Shown one piece after another: positions 42,301 through 49,985 of a stretch of 64,000 bases of DNA. The stretch is from assembly GCA_964434425.1 (NCBI GenBank), contig CAYSVH010000007.1:78865-142864 (forward strand), read 5' to 3'. Below the pieces are notes generated by a model that saw nothing but the letters and a program-made list of their open reading frames with translations, made no database searches and had not been told where the DNA came from. Made by a program: the position numbers and the translations under genes. The stretch comes from CALMEC01 sp964434425. Lineage in GTDB: Bacteria; Actinomycetota; Thermoleophilia; Miltoncostaeales; Miltoncostaeaceae. The stretch's first letter is position 1; every line of letters starts with the position of its first letter.

Positions 42301-42867
42301 CTGGAGGTCGCCGCCGAGCTCTCGCCGGTCCGCGTCACCGGGCGACTCGTCGGACCCGCGCGGTCGCGGCGCCTGTCCTACCGGGTCCAGGCTCCCGCCG
42401 GCACGCGCATCGAGTTCCGCGAGACGTGGCGTGGTGGCGGCCGTCGCGTCCTCGCCGCCACGGCGCGCCGCAGCGGCACGGTCCGTCTGCCGGTGGACGG
42501 CCGTGGAGGGCAGCGGACGGTCGTGGCCGTTGCCGTCCGTGATGGCCTCCCGCAGCAGACCTTCACGCTGGGGCGCTACCGCGCTCCCGCTCCGACCCGC
42601 CTCGCCGCTCCCGCCGGGGTGGTCGTGGCCGCGACCGCGGTTCGCTGGCGCGCCGTGACCGGCGCTCGGCGGTACATCGTCATCGCGGACCTGGCGAGCG
42701 GGCGGCGCGTGGCGGTCCAGACGGCGGGGAACCGCCGCAACGTCCGCATCCCGGGTGCCTCTCGGGGCAACTCCGTGCGGCGTGTGCGGATCACGGCGGT
42801 CGACACGCGGATGCGTCTCGGCCGCACCGCGCTCGCCGTGCCGAAGCCGGTCCGCTCCCGCCGCTAG
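39394..42867 (+). CDS. Very large secreted beta-rich protein of unknown function
   Basis: I do not recognise this 1157-residue protein. It starts with a clean Sec signal peptide (MRSHLVRLVLVVALAVLLSP, AVAA). Residues about 80-430 look like a sialidase/BNR-type propeller (HIVWTES, YAWTSADGGTTWTGP). Residues about 490-830 form a long Gly/Ser/Thr-rich beta region without cysteines, resembling a repetitive beta solenoid. The last 250 residues contain FnIII-like strands and end basic (KPVRSRR). No LPXTG, lipobox or SLH motif is seen. A surface or matrix role is inferred. ATG 39382 is an alternative start but overlaps the -10. Confidence 0.6.
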   Translation: MRSHLVRLVLVVALAVLLSPAVAAPGGERDSGVRTSADVRLVLPDMDRPARLTTQARAPRVLRTPGYRGGRRVPRTRPAAPPPPIRIGEGWKPSVTVDAAGTSHIVWTESMLGATPDVTHYCRMPRGARACDNPNRTPMPLADAYSGDHSGPKILRIGDQLVVLTHRYPPVVTHPDGQTDDETTYAWTSADGGTTWTGPAIVGNLPFNDVALVGGANPRIAAITSTYTPGLFSQIIDAGNYTRQRTLLAASASTLIYGGRVAADGDGIVAAASGPVGPVLVRRTGTTAGAPDPGAWSSTQVPGDEPHLAGGPSGPFLMTRTGQRPTLWRVDGAGVPQRLSTLTTKAAKPVALTQDDGGGVIASWVSGTPSVLETRRVGPNGTGGAAFPAAVGRIDEVASAAAFDGGGVMVYRRDSTGTSRGTIAVAPYGPLSPTGRPGAGSRAAEGIPGGYAGCRAVGFGKVAISPRAGCLLQSTDPAFRGAYVSRSAVDLNGLTLIPDAGVSIIVNPAKRTLDTTGRVTIALEGSAIGRIPLARMELHLKLSGANGTSLFSGVDLPRGASIKGFPIDADYDVIVAGDGIRIPLSLKLPPALGGVSGSVTIRATRGVGAQLDSFRLGAKTIPLGPVSIRDLSIAYTAEGNRWSGGGKLDFVTGALTLRTEFANGRFISGSFAVDLPTPGIMVFNQVWLTQVRGGLRLQPQFSASLGVSLGIIYTPSTKLYAADVRGDLTMTIRGGDLNFVAEGSVAVAGLGVGRGRTEVDTSGYAAMRSTAAIDLKVAQITGETGGFFDGRNRTWGLSSENSVRALGVTVSKVALAASPAGFGACGTASPPLPPLVSVSDGVQPAHLQVTYPWGGSARVSVGTSCSLDRYRPPAPAQTMERGVRRAHAEPGDRPVPVTGRRTMNIMVVGAGGAAPDVDVVDPAGAVVDPSARNVARYPVAQDSVLIVLQAPRTGTWAIRPRAGSPGIADLEVAAELSPVRVTGRLVGPARSRRLSYRVQAPAGTRIEFRETWRGGGRRVLAATARRSGTVRLPVDGRGGQRTVVAVAVRDGLPQQTFTLGRYRAPAPTRLAAPAGVVVAATAVRWRAVTGARRYIVIADLASGRRVAVQTAGNRRNVRIPGASRGNSVRRVRITAVDTRMRLGRTALAVPKPVRSRR

Positions 42868-42887
42868 AGGTCACGGTGGTGCGATGA

Positions 42888-42906
42888 CGGGCACTGCCGG
42901 TGCCCG
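42888..42906. terminator. Hairpin between convergent genes
   Basis: CGGGCAC (42888-42894) pairs with GTGCCCG (42900-42906) around a 5-nt loop, between the secreted-protein gene and the quinone reductase gene. Probably bidirectional. Confidence 0.55.
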
Positions 42907-42956
42907 GCACCGAGATCCCGCGTGATCACCTCGGGTGTCGCGGCCACCGGTAGCGC

Positions 42957-43961
42957 TCAACCCGTGGTCAGCACGACCTTTCCGACCACCTCGTTCGCGG
43001 CCACCGCGCGGTGGGCGTCGGCCACGTCGGTCAGCGGGAGGGCGCGGTCCACGACGGGAACCAGCCGTCCATCGGCCAGTCGCGGAATCCCCCAGTCGTC
43101 GAACTCGGCGACGAGCGCCGCCTTCTCGTCGGCGGGGCGGGCGCGCAACGTGGTGGCGATCACGGTCGCGTGCCGGCTGTAGAGCGGCGCCAGATCCAGC
43201 TCGGTGCGTCGTCCGCCCACCATGCCCGTGAGGACGAGGCGCCCCAGGCGGGCGAGGCTCGCCACGTTCTCGGCCCAGTACGCCGCACCCACCAGGTCGA
43301 GGATGACGTCGACGCCCGCGCCACCGGTGATCTCGCGGACGTCGTCGGCGAAGACCCCGTCTCTCACGGCGATACCGGTGGCTCCGTCGCGCACGGCACG
43401 TGTGAGGCGGAGGGGATCGCGGGACGTGGCGATCACGCGTGCCCCGATCTCCCGGGCGACCTGCACGCCCGCCGACCCGACGCCGCTTGCGGCCGCGTGC
43501 ACCAGCACCCAGTCACCCGGCTTCGCGGCACCGAGTCGCACGATGCTCTGGAACGCGGTGAGGAACGCCTCGGGCGCGGCGGCCGCGGAGACCATGTCGA
43601 GGGAGTCCGGGACGGGCAGGAGCTGGTCGACGGGTGTGATCACGTACTCGGCGTTGCCGCCGCCCGGCACGATGCCCATGACCCGGTCGCCGACCCGGTC
43701 CGCATGCGCGTCCGACCCCACGGCGACGATCTCGCCCGCGAACTCGAGCCCCAGGATGTCGGTGACTCCGGGCGGAGGTGGGTAGTGCCCCTGCGCCTGC
43801 AGAAGATCGGCCCGGTTGACGGCGCTCGCCGCGACGCGGATGAGGGCCCCGTCCGGCGCCGGTGCGGGTATGGGGCGGGACATCACGCGGAGCACCTCGG
43901 GTCCGCCGCGCCCATCGGTGACGACGGCGTCCATGGTCCCGGGGTGGCCCGCGGGACTCAC
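42957..43961 (-). CDS. NADPH:quinone reductase-like (PIG3/Qor) oxidoreductase
   Basis: This zinc-free MDR-family enzyme of 334 residues reduces quinones or related enones with NADPH. It has VNRADLLQAQGHYPPPPGV, GLEFAGEIVAVG, DRVMGIVPGGGNAEY, the Rossmann motif VHAAASGVGSAGVQVAREIG and DVILDLVGAAYW. PIG3-type tyrosine and glycine motifs are present, and zinc-ligand Cys are absent. A GTG at 43961 overlaps the upstream stop (GTGA); the ATG at 43934 (MDAVVTDGRGGPEVL) would give the usual family N-terminus. Either is possible. Confidence 0.88.
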   Translation of the reverse strand: MSPAGHPGTMDAVVTDGRGGPEVLRVMSRPIPAPAPDGALIRVAASAVNRADLLQAQGHYPPPPGVTDILGLEFAGEIVAVGSDAHADRVGDRVMGIVPGGGNAEYVITPVDQLLPVPDSLDMVSAAAAPEAFLTAFQSIVRLGAAKPGDWVLVHAAASGVGSAGVQVAREIGARVIATSRDPLRLTRAVRDGATGIAVRDGVFADDVREITGGAGVDVILDLVGAAYWAENVASLARLGRLVLTGMVGGRRTELDLAPLYSRHATVIATTLRARPADEKAALVAEFDDWGIPRLADGRLVPVVDRALPLTDVADAHRAVAANEVVGKVVLTTG

Positions 43962-44449
43962 CGCGTGCTCCGCTCCATCAGTTCCCTGGTGATGCGCTGG
44001 CGCTCGTCGAACATCCTCCCGAGACGCCGGTCGATGACGCCGCCGGCCAGCCGTCCCAACGGGCCGAACGGCGGTGCGTACTGGACGCGGTCGATGAGAA
44101 GGGCGCGCATGGGACCGATCCTCCGTACCCGGTGCTCATGCCGCCAGTAGGGGAACGGCGCGGAGAGCGTCACATCGACGATCGCCGTGTCCGGGATCAC
44201 GGCCTCGACGACGAACGTCCACGACAGCACCTTCGGGAAGTACCGCGGGCGGAAGCGGAGCGTGACGACGTGACCGTCGTCGAGGGGGAACTCACCCTCG
44301 ATCGAGAGGAACTCGATGCCGGGCTGGACCTTGGGGACGTTCCGGGTGTCGCGATGGAAGCGGAACAGCCGGTCCGGCGCACAGGAGATCTCGATGGACC
44401 GCTCGATGGTGCGCAGGCGCGGGGGCGGGGAGGGGATGGTCGGTGGCAC
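43958..44449 (-). CDS. SRPBCC-superfamily protein
   Basis: The 163-residue protein fits the START-like SRPBCC fold. It starts TIERSIEISCAPDRLFRFHRDTRNVPKVQPGI and contains the conserved WRHEHRVRRIGPMRALLIDRVQYAPPFGPLGRLAGG near the C-terminus, typical of cyclase/dehydrase-like SRPBCC proteins that bind hydrophobic ligands. GTG start. It is coupled to the quinone reductase by a GTGA overlap, so the pair may act on the same lipophilic or quinone compound (inference). Confidence 0.75.
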   Translation of the reverse strand: MPPTIPSPPPRLRTIERSIEISCAPDRLFRFHRDTRNVPKVQPGIEFLSIEGEFPLDDGHVVTLRFRPRYFPKVLSWTFVVEAVIPDTAIVDVTLSAPFPYWRHEHRVRRIGPMRALLIDRVQYAPPFGPLGRLAGGVIDRRLGRMFDERQRITRELMERSTR

Positions 44450-44513
44450 GAGGCAAGGCTAGCGAAGCGCGGGGTCGTGAAGACGGTCGTCGTGCGGTCA
44501 TCGCGACCGAAAG

Positions 44514-44596
44514 TGGGGGCGGTGGGAATCGAACCCACACGAGGTTGCCCTCAACGGTGTTTGAGACCGTCGCGTCTACCGTTCCGCCACGCCCCC
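44514..44596 (-). tRNA. tRNA-Leu (anticodon CAA)
   Basis: The minus strand folds into a class II cloverleaf: acceptor stem GGGGGCG/CGCCCCC and D-arm GCGGAACGGTAGACGC. The anticodon stem ACGGT/ACCGT has loop CTCAAAC (anticodon CAA, reading UUG). A long variable arm GAGGGCAACCTC and T-arm GTGGGTTCGATTCCCAC follow. CCA is not encoded. A TAGGCT hexamer at 44608-44613 is its probable -10. Confidence 0.95.
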
Positions 44597-44755
44597 GTGG
44601 GTCCTCCAGCCTAGAGGGTTCCTTGGGGTCGTGGATGTGGGGTGCGGTCATGGTGGATGCGGGGCGTCGCGGGATGCCGACGGCATGCCTGTTCGCCTGC
44701 TCGAGGCGTCCGGTGGCGCATCCACGCCGTCAGGGGCGTGCACCACGCGGCGAGT

Positions 44756-44791
44756 CCGTGGGGTCAACCATCTCGATGGTTGACCCCACGG
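44756..44791. terminator. Perfect 16-bp hairpin downstream of the lipoprotein gene
   Basis: The arm at 44756-44771 (CCGTGGGGTCAACCAT) pairs with 44776-44791 over a CTCG loop. It lies about 90 nt past the minus-strand lipoprotein gene and before the tRNA. It lacks a U-run and shares an arm sequence with the hairpin at 56905-56937. Confidence 0.6.
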
Positions 44792-44881
44792 AAATCGTCC
44801 ATCCGGCGTCCCGCAACCCGGATCGGCCGGAGGTGGAGGCGCCAGCGGGCTGTCTCCACCTCCGGCTCCCATCGGGAGAGG

Positions 44882-45526
44882 TCAGTTGACCTCGAGCGAC
44901 TTCACGGCGTCCCAGTTTGCGTCGATCGTCTCGTCCCACGCGTCGAGGGGAGCGGTCATCGTCAGGGTGACGGCCGTGCCGTCCTCCACCGCGACGACGG
45001 CCAGGAAGCGGAAGTTCAGGTCGGCGGAGACGCTGGTGGGACTGCCGGTGTAGACCAGCCGGTAGGCCTCGGTGCCGGAGTTCAGCGTGAACGTCTCGCG
45101 CTCCTCGATGTTGAACTGGCGGATCGAGGCCGGCGCCTTGGAGATGCTGAGGTTGACGTACGTCTCGAGGCTCATGTTCGACGGGATCGTCTCGGTGAGG
45201 ATGTTGACGTTCTCCCGGAATGCGTCGCGGTCGTCGTTCAGGAACCACGCCTTGGGGGACTCCTGCGCGCTGGTCCAATGCGAGGGGACCTCGATGGAGT
45301 ACTTCCCGGCGGGGTCCCGGAAGCGGTCGCCGACGGATGACGTCGTGCCGGTGGACGTCGTGTCCGTAGCGGTGGTGTCCGTTCCGGTGGTGTCGGTGGA
45401 CGTCGTGTCCGTCGTGACCGCCGACGTGTCCGTGCCGGACCCGGTCAGCGACCCTTCGGATCCGCATCCGACCGCGATGAGACCCACGGCTGCGAGCACG
45501 GGGACGATGAGGCGGCGTTTCGTCAT
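44882..45526 (-). CDS. Lipoprotein with Thr/Asp repeat linker and PsbP-like domain
   Basis: The 214-residue protein has a lipoprotein signal peptide with lipobox AVGC (LIAVGCGSEG). A low-complexity linker of Thr/Asp/Ser repeats (TDTTSTDTTGTDTT) follows. The domain starting FRDPAGKYSIEVPSHWT resembles the PsbP/LpqN-like fold of surface lipoproteins that bind ligands. The ATG at 45526 precedes the positively charged n-region. Anchored outside the membrane. Function unknown. Confidence 0.75.
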   Translation of the reverse strand: MTKRRLIVPVLAAVGLIAVGCGSEGSLTGSGTDTSAVTTDTTSTDTTGTDTTATDTTSTGTTSSVGDRFRDPAGKYSIEVPSHWTSAQESPKAWFLNDDRDAFRENVNILTETIPSNMSLETYVNLSISKAPASIRQFNIEERETFTLNSGTEAYRLVYTGSPTSVSADLNFRFLAVVAVEDGTAVTLTMTAPLDAWDETIDANWDAVKSLEVN

Positions 45527-45708
45527 GAGGGGTACCCCTGTCGTTCGGGTTCGGAAGGCGCGGATGCCCCGCACTTTCCGGGAGCGGTGTTTCGTGGGCG
45601 GGAGCCTACCCGCCGTCGCGGGCGGGCATCACCGACCGTACGGCGCATCGGGCCCTCTTGGCCGATTCCTTTCCGACGGGCCCCGCCGGCGGGGCATCCC
45701 TCGCTCAA

Positions 45709-45751
45709 CCGCCGGATGGCACGCGTCAAACCCGCGCGTGCCATCCGGCGG
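45709..45751. terminator. Perfect 17-bp hairpin after the malic enzyme gene
   Basis: Arms 45709-45725 and 45735-45751 (CCGCCGGATGGCACGCG and its complement) enclose a 9-nt loop, 5 nt past the malic enzyme stop on the minus strand. Very stable; no U-tract. Confidence 0.7.
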
Positions 45752-45756
45752 TCGCC

Positions 45757-47184
45757 TCACACGACGTCGACCTCAAAGCGCGCCAGGCCCTCCAAGACGG
45801 CCTGGTTCACCACGGCGCGCGCCACCGCCGGTGCGACGGAGCGGTTGAACACGCTCGGGATGATGTATTCCTCGTTGAGTTCGTCGTCGCTCACACAGGC
45901 GGCGATGGCCTCGGCCGCGGCGACCTTCATCCCCTCGCTGATGGCACGCGCGCCGCAGTCGAGGGCGCCCCGGAAGATCCCGGGGAAGGCGAGCACGTTG
46001 TTGATCTGGTTCGGGTAGTCGGAGCGTCCCGTGGCCATGATGCGCACGTACGGTGCCGCGACCTCCGGCATGATCTCCGGCGTGGGATTGGCCATCGCGA
46101 ACACGATGGGGTCGTCCGCCATCCTCTTCAGCTGGTCGACCTTGAAGGTGTCGGGTCCCGACAGGCCGAGGAACAGCGTGGCGCCCTCGATCACGTCGTC
46201 GAGCGAGCCCTGGATGCCCTCGGGGTTGGTGTTGTCGGCGTACCACTCCTTCATGAAGTTCATGTTCTCGGTGCGGCCCTTGTAGATCGCCCCGCGGGTG
46301 TCGCAGCCGATGATGTTCTTCACGCCGGCGTTCATGAGGATCTTCGAGCAGGCCACGCCGGAGGCGCCGACGCCCGAGACCACGACCTTCTGCTCCTCCA
46401 TCGTCCCGCCGGTGAGCTTCAGGGCGTTGATGAAGGCGGCCAGGGTCACGACGGCGGTGCCGTGCTGGTCGTCGTGGAAGACCGGGATGTCGAGGGTCTC
46501 CTTGAGGCGGTCCTCGACCTCGAAGCAGGTCGGCGCGGCGATGTCTTCGAGGTTGATGCCGCCGAAGGCCGGTGCCACGGCGGTGCAGATGTCGATGATC
46601 TCCTGGGGGTCCTTCGAGTCGACGCAGATTGCGTAGCTGTCGACGTTGCCGAACTCCTTGAAGAGCATGGCCTTGCCCTCCATGACCGGCATGCCGGCCG
46701 CGGCGCCGATGTCCCCCAGCCCGAGGACGGCGGTGCCGTTGGTGATCACGGCGACCATGTTCCGCTTCATCGTGAGGCCGAGCGCCCGTGTGGGGTCGTC
46801 CGCGATGGAGCGGCAGACGTCCGCGACGCCCGGCATGTAGGCGATGGAGAGGTCCTCGCGCGTCTTCAACGGGATGCGCGTGACCATCTCGATCTTGCCG
46901 CCGTGGTGCAGCTGGAACGTGCGGTCCGCGAACGAGAGGACCTTCGCCTTCTCGATGCCCTCGACGACGGCGCGGATCTCGTCCGCGTGCTCGGGGGAGG
47001 ACGCGTCGACCGCCAGATCCCGTACCAGCTTCGCGTCGTCCGCCGAGACGATGTCCACGGCGGTGATCTCGCCGCCCACCTCGTGGATGGCGCCGGCCAG
47101 ACGTCCGAACAGATTCGGATCCCCGGACTGCAACTCGACGCGGATGGTGACGCTGTACTGAGCACTCGTGCTGTTACGGGACAA
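45757..47184 (-). CDS. NAD(P)-dependent malic enzyme with N-terminal ACT domain
   Basis: The enzyme decarboxylates malate to pyruvate. The 475-residue protein begins with an ACT-like regulatory domain (YSVTIRVELQSGDPNLFGRLAGAI). The catalytic region follows with LSIAYMPGVADVCRSIA, VITNGTAVLGLGDIGAAAGMPVMEGKA in outline, VFHDDQHGTAVVTLAA, the NAD loop VVVSGVGASGVAC and MANPTPEIMPE. It is the short bacterial form. The start is TTG with GAGGAG 5 nt upstream. The ACT domain implies allosteric control by a small metabolite. Confidence 0.93.
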   Translation of the reverse strand: MSRNSTSAQYSVTIRVELQSGDPNLFGRLAGAIHEVGGEITAVDIVSADDAKLVRDLAVDASSPEHADEIRAVVEGIEKAKVLSFADRTFQLHHGGKIEMVTRIPLKTREDLSIAYMPGVADVCRSIADDPTRALGLTMKRNMVAVITNGTAVLGLGDIGAAAGMPVMEGKAMLFKEFGNVDSYAICVDSKDPQEIIDICTAVAPAFGGINLEDIAAPTCFEVEDRLKETLDIPVFHDDQHGTAVVTLAAFINALKLTGGTMEEQKVVVSGVGASGVACSKILMNAGVKNIIGCDTRGAIYKGRTENMNFMKEWYADNTNPEGIQGSLDDVIEGATLFLGLSGPDTFKVDQLKRMADDPIVFAMANPTPEIMPEVAAPYVRIMATGRSDYPNQINNVLAFPGIFRGALDCGARAISEGMKVAAAEAIAACVSDDELNEEYIIPSVFNRSVAPAVARAVVNQAVLEGLARFEVDVV

Positions 47185-47284
47185 GCTCGCTCCTCAATGG
47201 GCGTTTCGACACGTCGGGCAGCATACCCGCCGTCTCCGCCGCCCGATGCGGTGCCGCTGCGACGGGCCCGCGCGCTCAGGGCGG

Positions 47285-47290
47285 TATCCT
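47285..47290 (+). promoter_or_regulatory. -10 hexamer of a leaderless polA promoter
   Basis: TATCCT ends 7 nt before the polA ATG; no ribosome site and no clear -35. Confidence 0.5.
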
Positions 47291-47297
47291 CGCCGGA

Positions 47298-49922
47298 ATG
47301 AGCACGGATGACATCCCGACCGCCGCGACGGTGGGCGACGCCGTGGAGGAGGCCGAGGGCACGGCGCCCGCCGGCGATCTCTTCCTCGTCGACGGCAACA
47401 GCCTCGCCTACCGGGCGTTCTTCGCGCTGCCCGACACGATCTCCACCACCGACGGCTTCCCGACGAACGCGCTGTACGGGCTGTCGGCGATGATGATGAA
47501 GGTGCTCGCGGAGGAACGGCCCGGCCGGGTGGTGGTCGCATGGGACGCGCCGGGACCCACGTTCCGTCACGAGCAGTACAGCGAGTACAAGGCCGGGCGA
47601 TCGGCCACCCCCGACCTGTTCAGGGAGCAGGCGCCGCACTTCCGCCCGCTGATGGAGGCGTTCGGCGCCGTCAACACGGAGCTTCCGGGCTACGAGGCCG
47701 ACGACATCATCGGGACGCTCGCCAAACGCGCCGAGGCCCGGGGCGAGCGCGTGACCATCCTGACCGGCGACCGGGACTCCTTCCAGCTGGTGAGCGATCA
47801 CGTGTCGGTTCTGGCGACGGGACGCGGGGTGACCGACACCACGCGCTACACGCCCGAGAAGGTGGTGGAGCGCTACGGCATCGGACCGGACCTCATGCCG
47901 GACTTCCGCGGCATGGTCGGCGACAACTCGGACAACCTCCCCGGGGTGCCCGGCATCGGCGAGAAGACCGCGACCCAGCTCCTGGTGAAGTACGGGAACC
48001 TCGAGGAGGTGCTCGCCCATGCATCCGAACAGTCACCGAAGCGCCGCGAGAACCTCACCAACCACGCCGACGATGCCCGGCGCACACGCGACCTCACGAT
48101 CATCGACGTCGACTCGCCGATCACCATCGCGCTGAACGACATCCCGGCGCTCGACCTGGGTGCCGGACGACGCGAGGCACTGACGGATGTCTTCGAGCGG
48201 TTCGAGTTCGGGAGCCTCGCCCGCCGCCTCGGAGAGCTCGTGGACGGACCCGCGCCGACGGAGGCCCGGGCGGAGGTCGTCATCCCTCTGGATCCCCAGC
48301 CCACCGAGACGGAGGCCCTCGCGCTGGCGCTCGTCGGAGTCGAATCACCCGTCGCCCTGGCCGTCTCCGGTGGCGCCTGGGCCGTGTGCATCACGTCGCC
48401 GACCGTCCTCACCGGCCCCCTGGACGACCCGGACCGCCTCACCGCCGCCCTCGCGGGGGTCCAGCTGGCGGTCCACGACGTCAAGGCGCTTCCGTACGAG
48501 GTCGCCACCCGCCTCACCCCGTGGCACGACACGCTCGTGGCGGGATACCTGCTCGAGCCGCGCCGGCGCGGGTACGACCTGGACGGCCTCGCGGCGGACG
48601 CCGGTGTCGGAGTGAGCGGGCCGGACGATCAGGCCGTACGGGGAGCGGCCCTCACCCTGGCCGTGGCGACGCGTCAGGTCGACATGATCGATGCGGAGGG
48701 CCTTCGGCCGCTCCTCCAGGACGTCGAGTTGCCGCTCGTCGCGGTCCTGGCCGACATGGAACACGTGGGGGTCATGCTCGACACCCACCGTCTCGGCGAG
48801 ATCGCTGCCCGTGTCCGCGACAGGATCGACGAGCTCCGGGACCGGATCTGGGAACTCGCGGGCGGCGAGTTCGTCATCGACTCACCGAAGCAGCTCGGGG
48901 TCGTCCTGTTCGAGAAGCTGGGCCTGCCGACGTTCCGCAGGGGCAAGACCGGCTGGTCCACGGACCGGCGGGTGCTCCGCCTGCTGGAGGGGCGTCATCC
49001 CATCATCGCGCTGATCTCGGAGTACCGGGAGATGACGAAGCTCGACAGCACGTACCTCTCCGCGCTGCCCGAGCTCGTCGACGCGAACAGCCGCCTGCAC
49101 ACCACCTTCAACCAGACCGTGGCCGAGACCGGCCGGCTGTCGTCCGTGAACCCCAACCTGCAGAACATCCCCGTGCGAACGGCGATCGGCCGCGAGATCC
49201 GCGGGGCGTTCGTCGCCCCGGAGGGGCGGCGCCTCATCTCGTTCGACTACAGCCAGGTCGAGCTTCGGATCCTGGCCCACTGCTCGGGCGAGCCCACGCT
49301 CGCGGACGCGTACCGCAACGGCCTGGACGTCCACCGGGCCACGGCCGCCGAGGTGTTCGGAATGGAGCCGGCCGACGTCGACCGCCAGACACGCGATCGT
49401 GCCAAGGCCGTGAACTTCGGGATCATCTACGGCATCAGCGCCTTCGGGCTGGCGGATCAGCTGGGCATCGACCGCGAGGAGGCGCAGGCGTACATCGACA
49501 CCTACCTGGCCCGCTATCCGCGGGTGCGCAGCTTCATCGACTCGACCGTGGCGGCGGCCGCACAGGACGGCTACGTGACCACCCTGTTCGGACGGCGCCG
49601 CCCCATCCCCGAACTCCACGGCCGCACGGTCCAGCAGCGCAACCTGGGTGAGCGGCTGGCGGTGAACACGGTGATCCAGGGATCGGCGGCCGACATCATC
49701 AAGGTCGCCATGGTCCGGGCCCACGCGGCGATCGGTGAGGCCGGACTGGCTGGCCGGCTCGTCCTGCAGATCCACGACGAGCTCCTGGTGGAGGCCCCGC
49801 TGGACGAGGTGACGCGCGTGTCGTCCATCGTCCACGACGCCATGATCGGTGCGTACGCCCTCGATCCGCCGCTCGAGGTGGACATCGGGGTGGGCGACAC
49901 CTGGCTTGAGGCGAAGTCCTAG
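47298..49922 (+). CDS. polA: DNA polymerase I
   Basis: PolA fills gaps in repair and Okazaki-fragment processing. The 874-residue protein has an N-terminal 5'-3' exonuclease domain (FLVDGNSLAYRAFFALP, YEADDIIGTLA, GIGEKTATQLL). The middle 3'-5' exonuclease-like domain lacks the usual DTE motif, with AVSGGAWAVCI in its place. The polymerase domain has motif A FDYSQVELRILAH, motif B RDRAKAVNFGIIYGIS and motif C LQIHDELLVE. It is therefore probably non-proofreading, as in Taq and mycobacteria. Confidence 0.96.
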   Translation: MSTDDIPTAATVGDAVEEAEGTAPAGDLFLVDGNSLAYRAFFALPDTISTTDGFPTNALYGLSAMMMKVLAEERPGRVVVAWDAPGPTFRHEQYSEYKAGRSATPDLFREQAPHFRPLMEAFGAVNTELPGYEADDIIGTLAKRAEARGERVTILTGDRDSFQLVSDHVSVLATGRGVTDTTRYTPEKVVERYGIGPDLMPDFRGMVGDNSDNLPGVPGIGEKTATQLLVKYGNLEEVLAHASEQSPKRRENLTNHADDARRTRDLTIIDVDSPITIALNDIPALDLGAGRREALTDVFERFEFGSLARRLGELVDGPAPTEARAEVVIPLDPQPTETEALALALVGVESPVALAVSGGAWAVCITSPTVLTGPLDDPDRLTAALAGVQLAVHDVKALPYEVATRLTPWHDTLVAGYLLEPRRRGYDLDGLAADAGVGVSGPDDQAVRGAALTLAVATRQVDMIDAEGLRPLLQDVELPLVAVLADMEHVGVMLDTHRLGEIAARVRDRIDELRDRIWELAGGEFVIDSPKQLGVVLFEKLGLPTFRRGKTGWSTDRRVLRLLEGRHPIIALISEYREMTKLDSTYLSALPELVDANSRLHTTFNQTVAETGRLSSVNPNLQNIPVRTAIGREIRGAFVAPEGRRLISFDYSQVELRILAHCSGEPTLADAYRNGLDVHRATAAEVFGMEPADVDRQTRDRAKAVNFGIIYGISAFGLADQLGIDREEAQAYIDTYLARYPRVRSFIDSTVAAAAQDGYVTTLFGRRRPIPELHGRTVQQRNLGERLAVNTVIQGSAADIIKVAMVRAHAAIGEAGLAGRLVLQIHDELLVEAPLDEVTRVSSIVHDAMIGAYALDPPLEVDIGVGDTWLEAKS

Positions 49923-49930
49923 AGCCGCGT

Positions 49931-49952
49931 GGGGTGGGGTGGGGTGGGGTGG
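49931..49952 (+). other. G-quadruplex-forming repeat (GGGGT)4GG
   Basis: Four runs of four G separated by single T residues begin 8 nt after the polA stop, between convergent genes. This is a canonical short-loop quadruplex on the polA-sense strand and would form in the RNA 3' end. Confidence 0.75.
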
Positions 49953-49985
49953 CCTCGGTGCCGGGCGTCGACCCACTCGCCGGCG

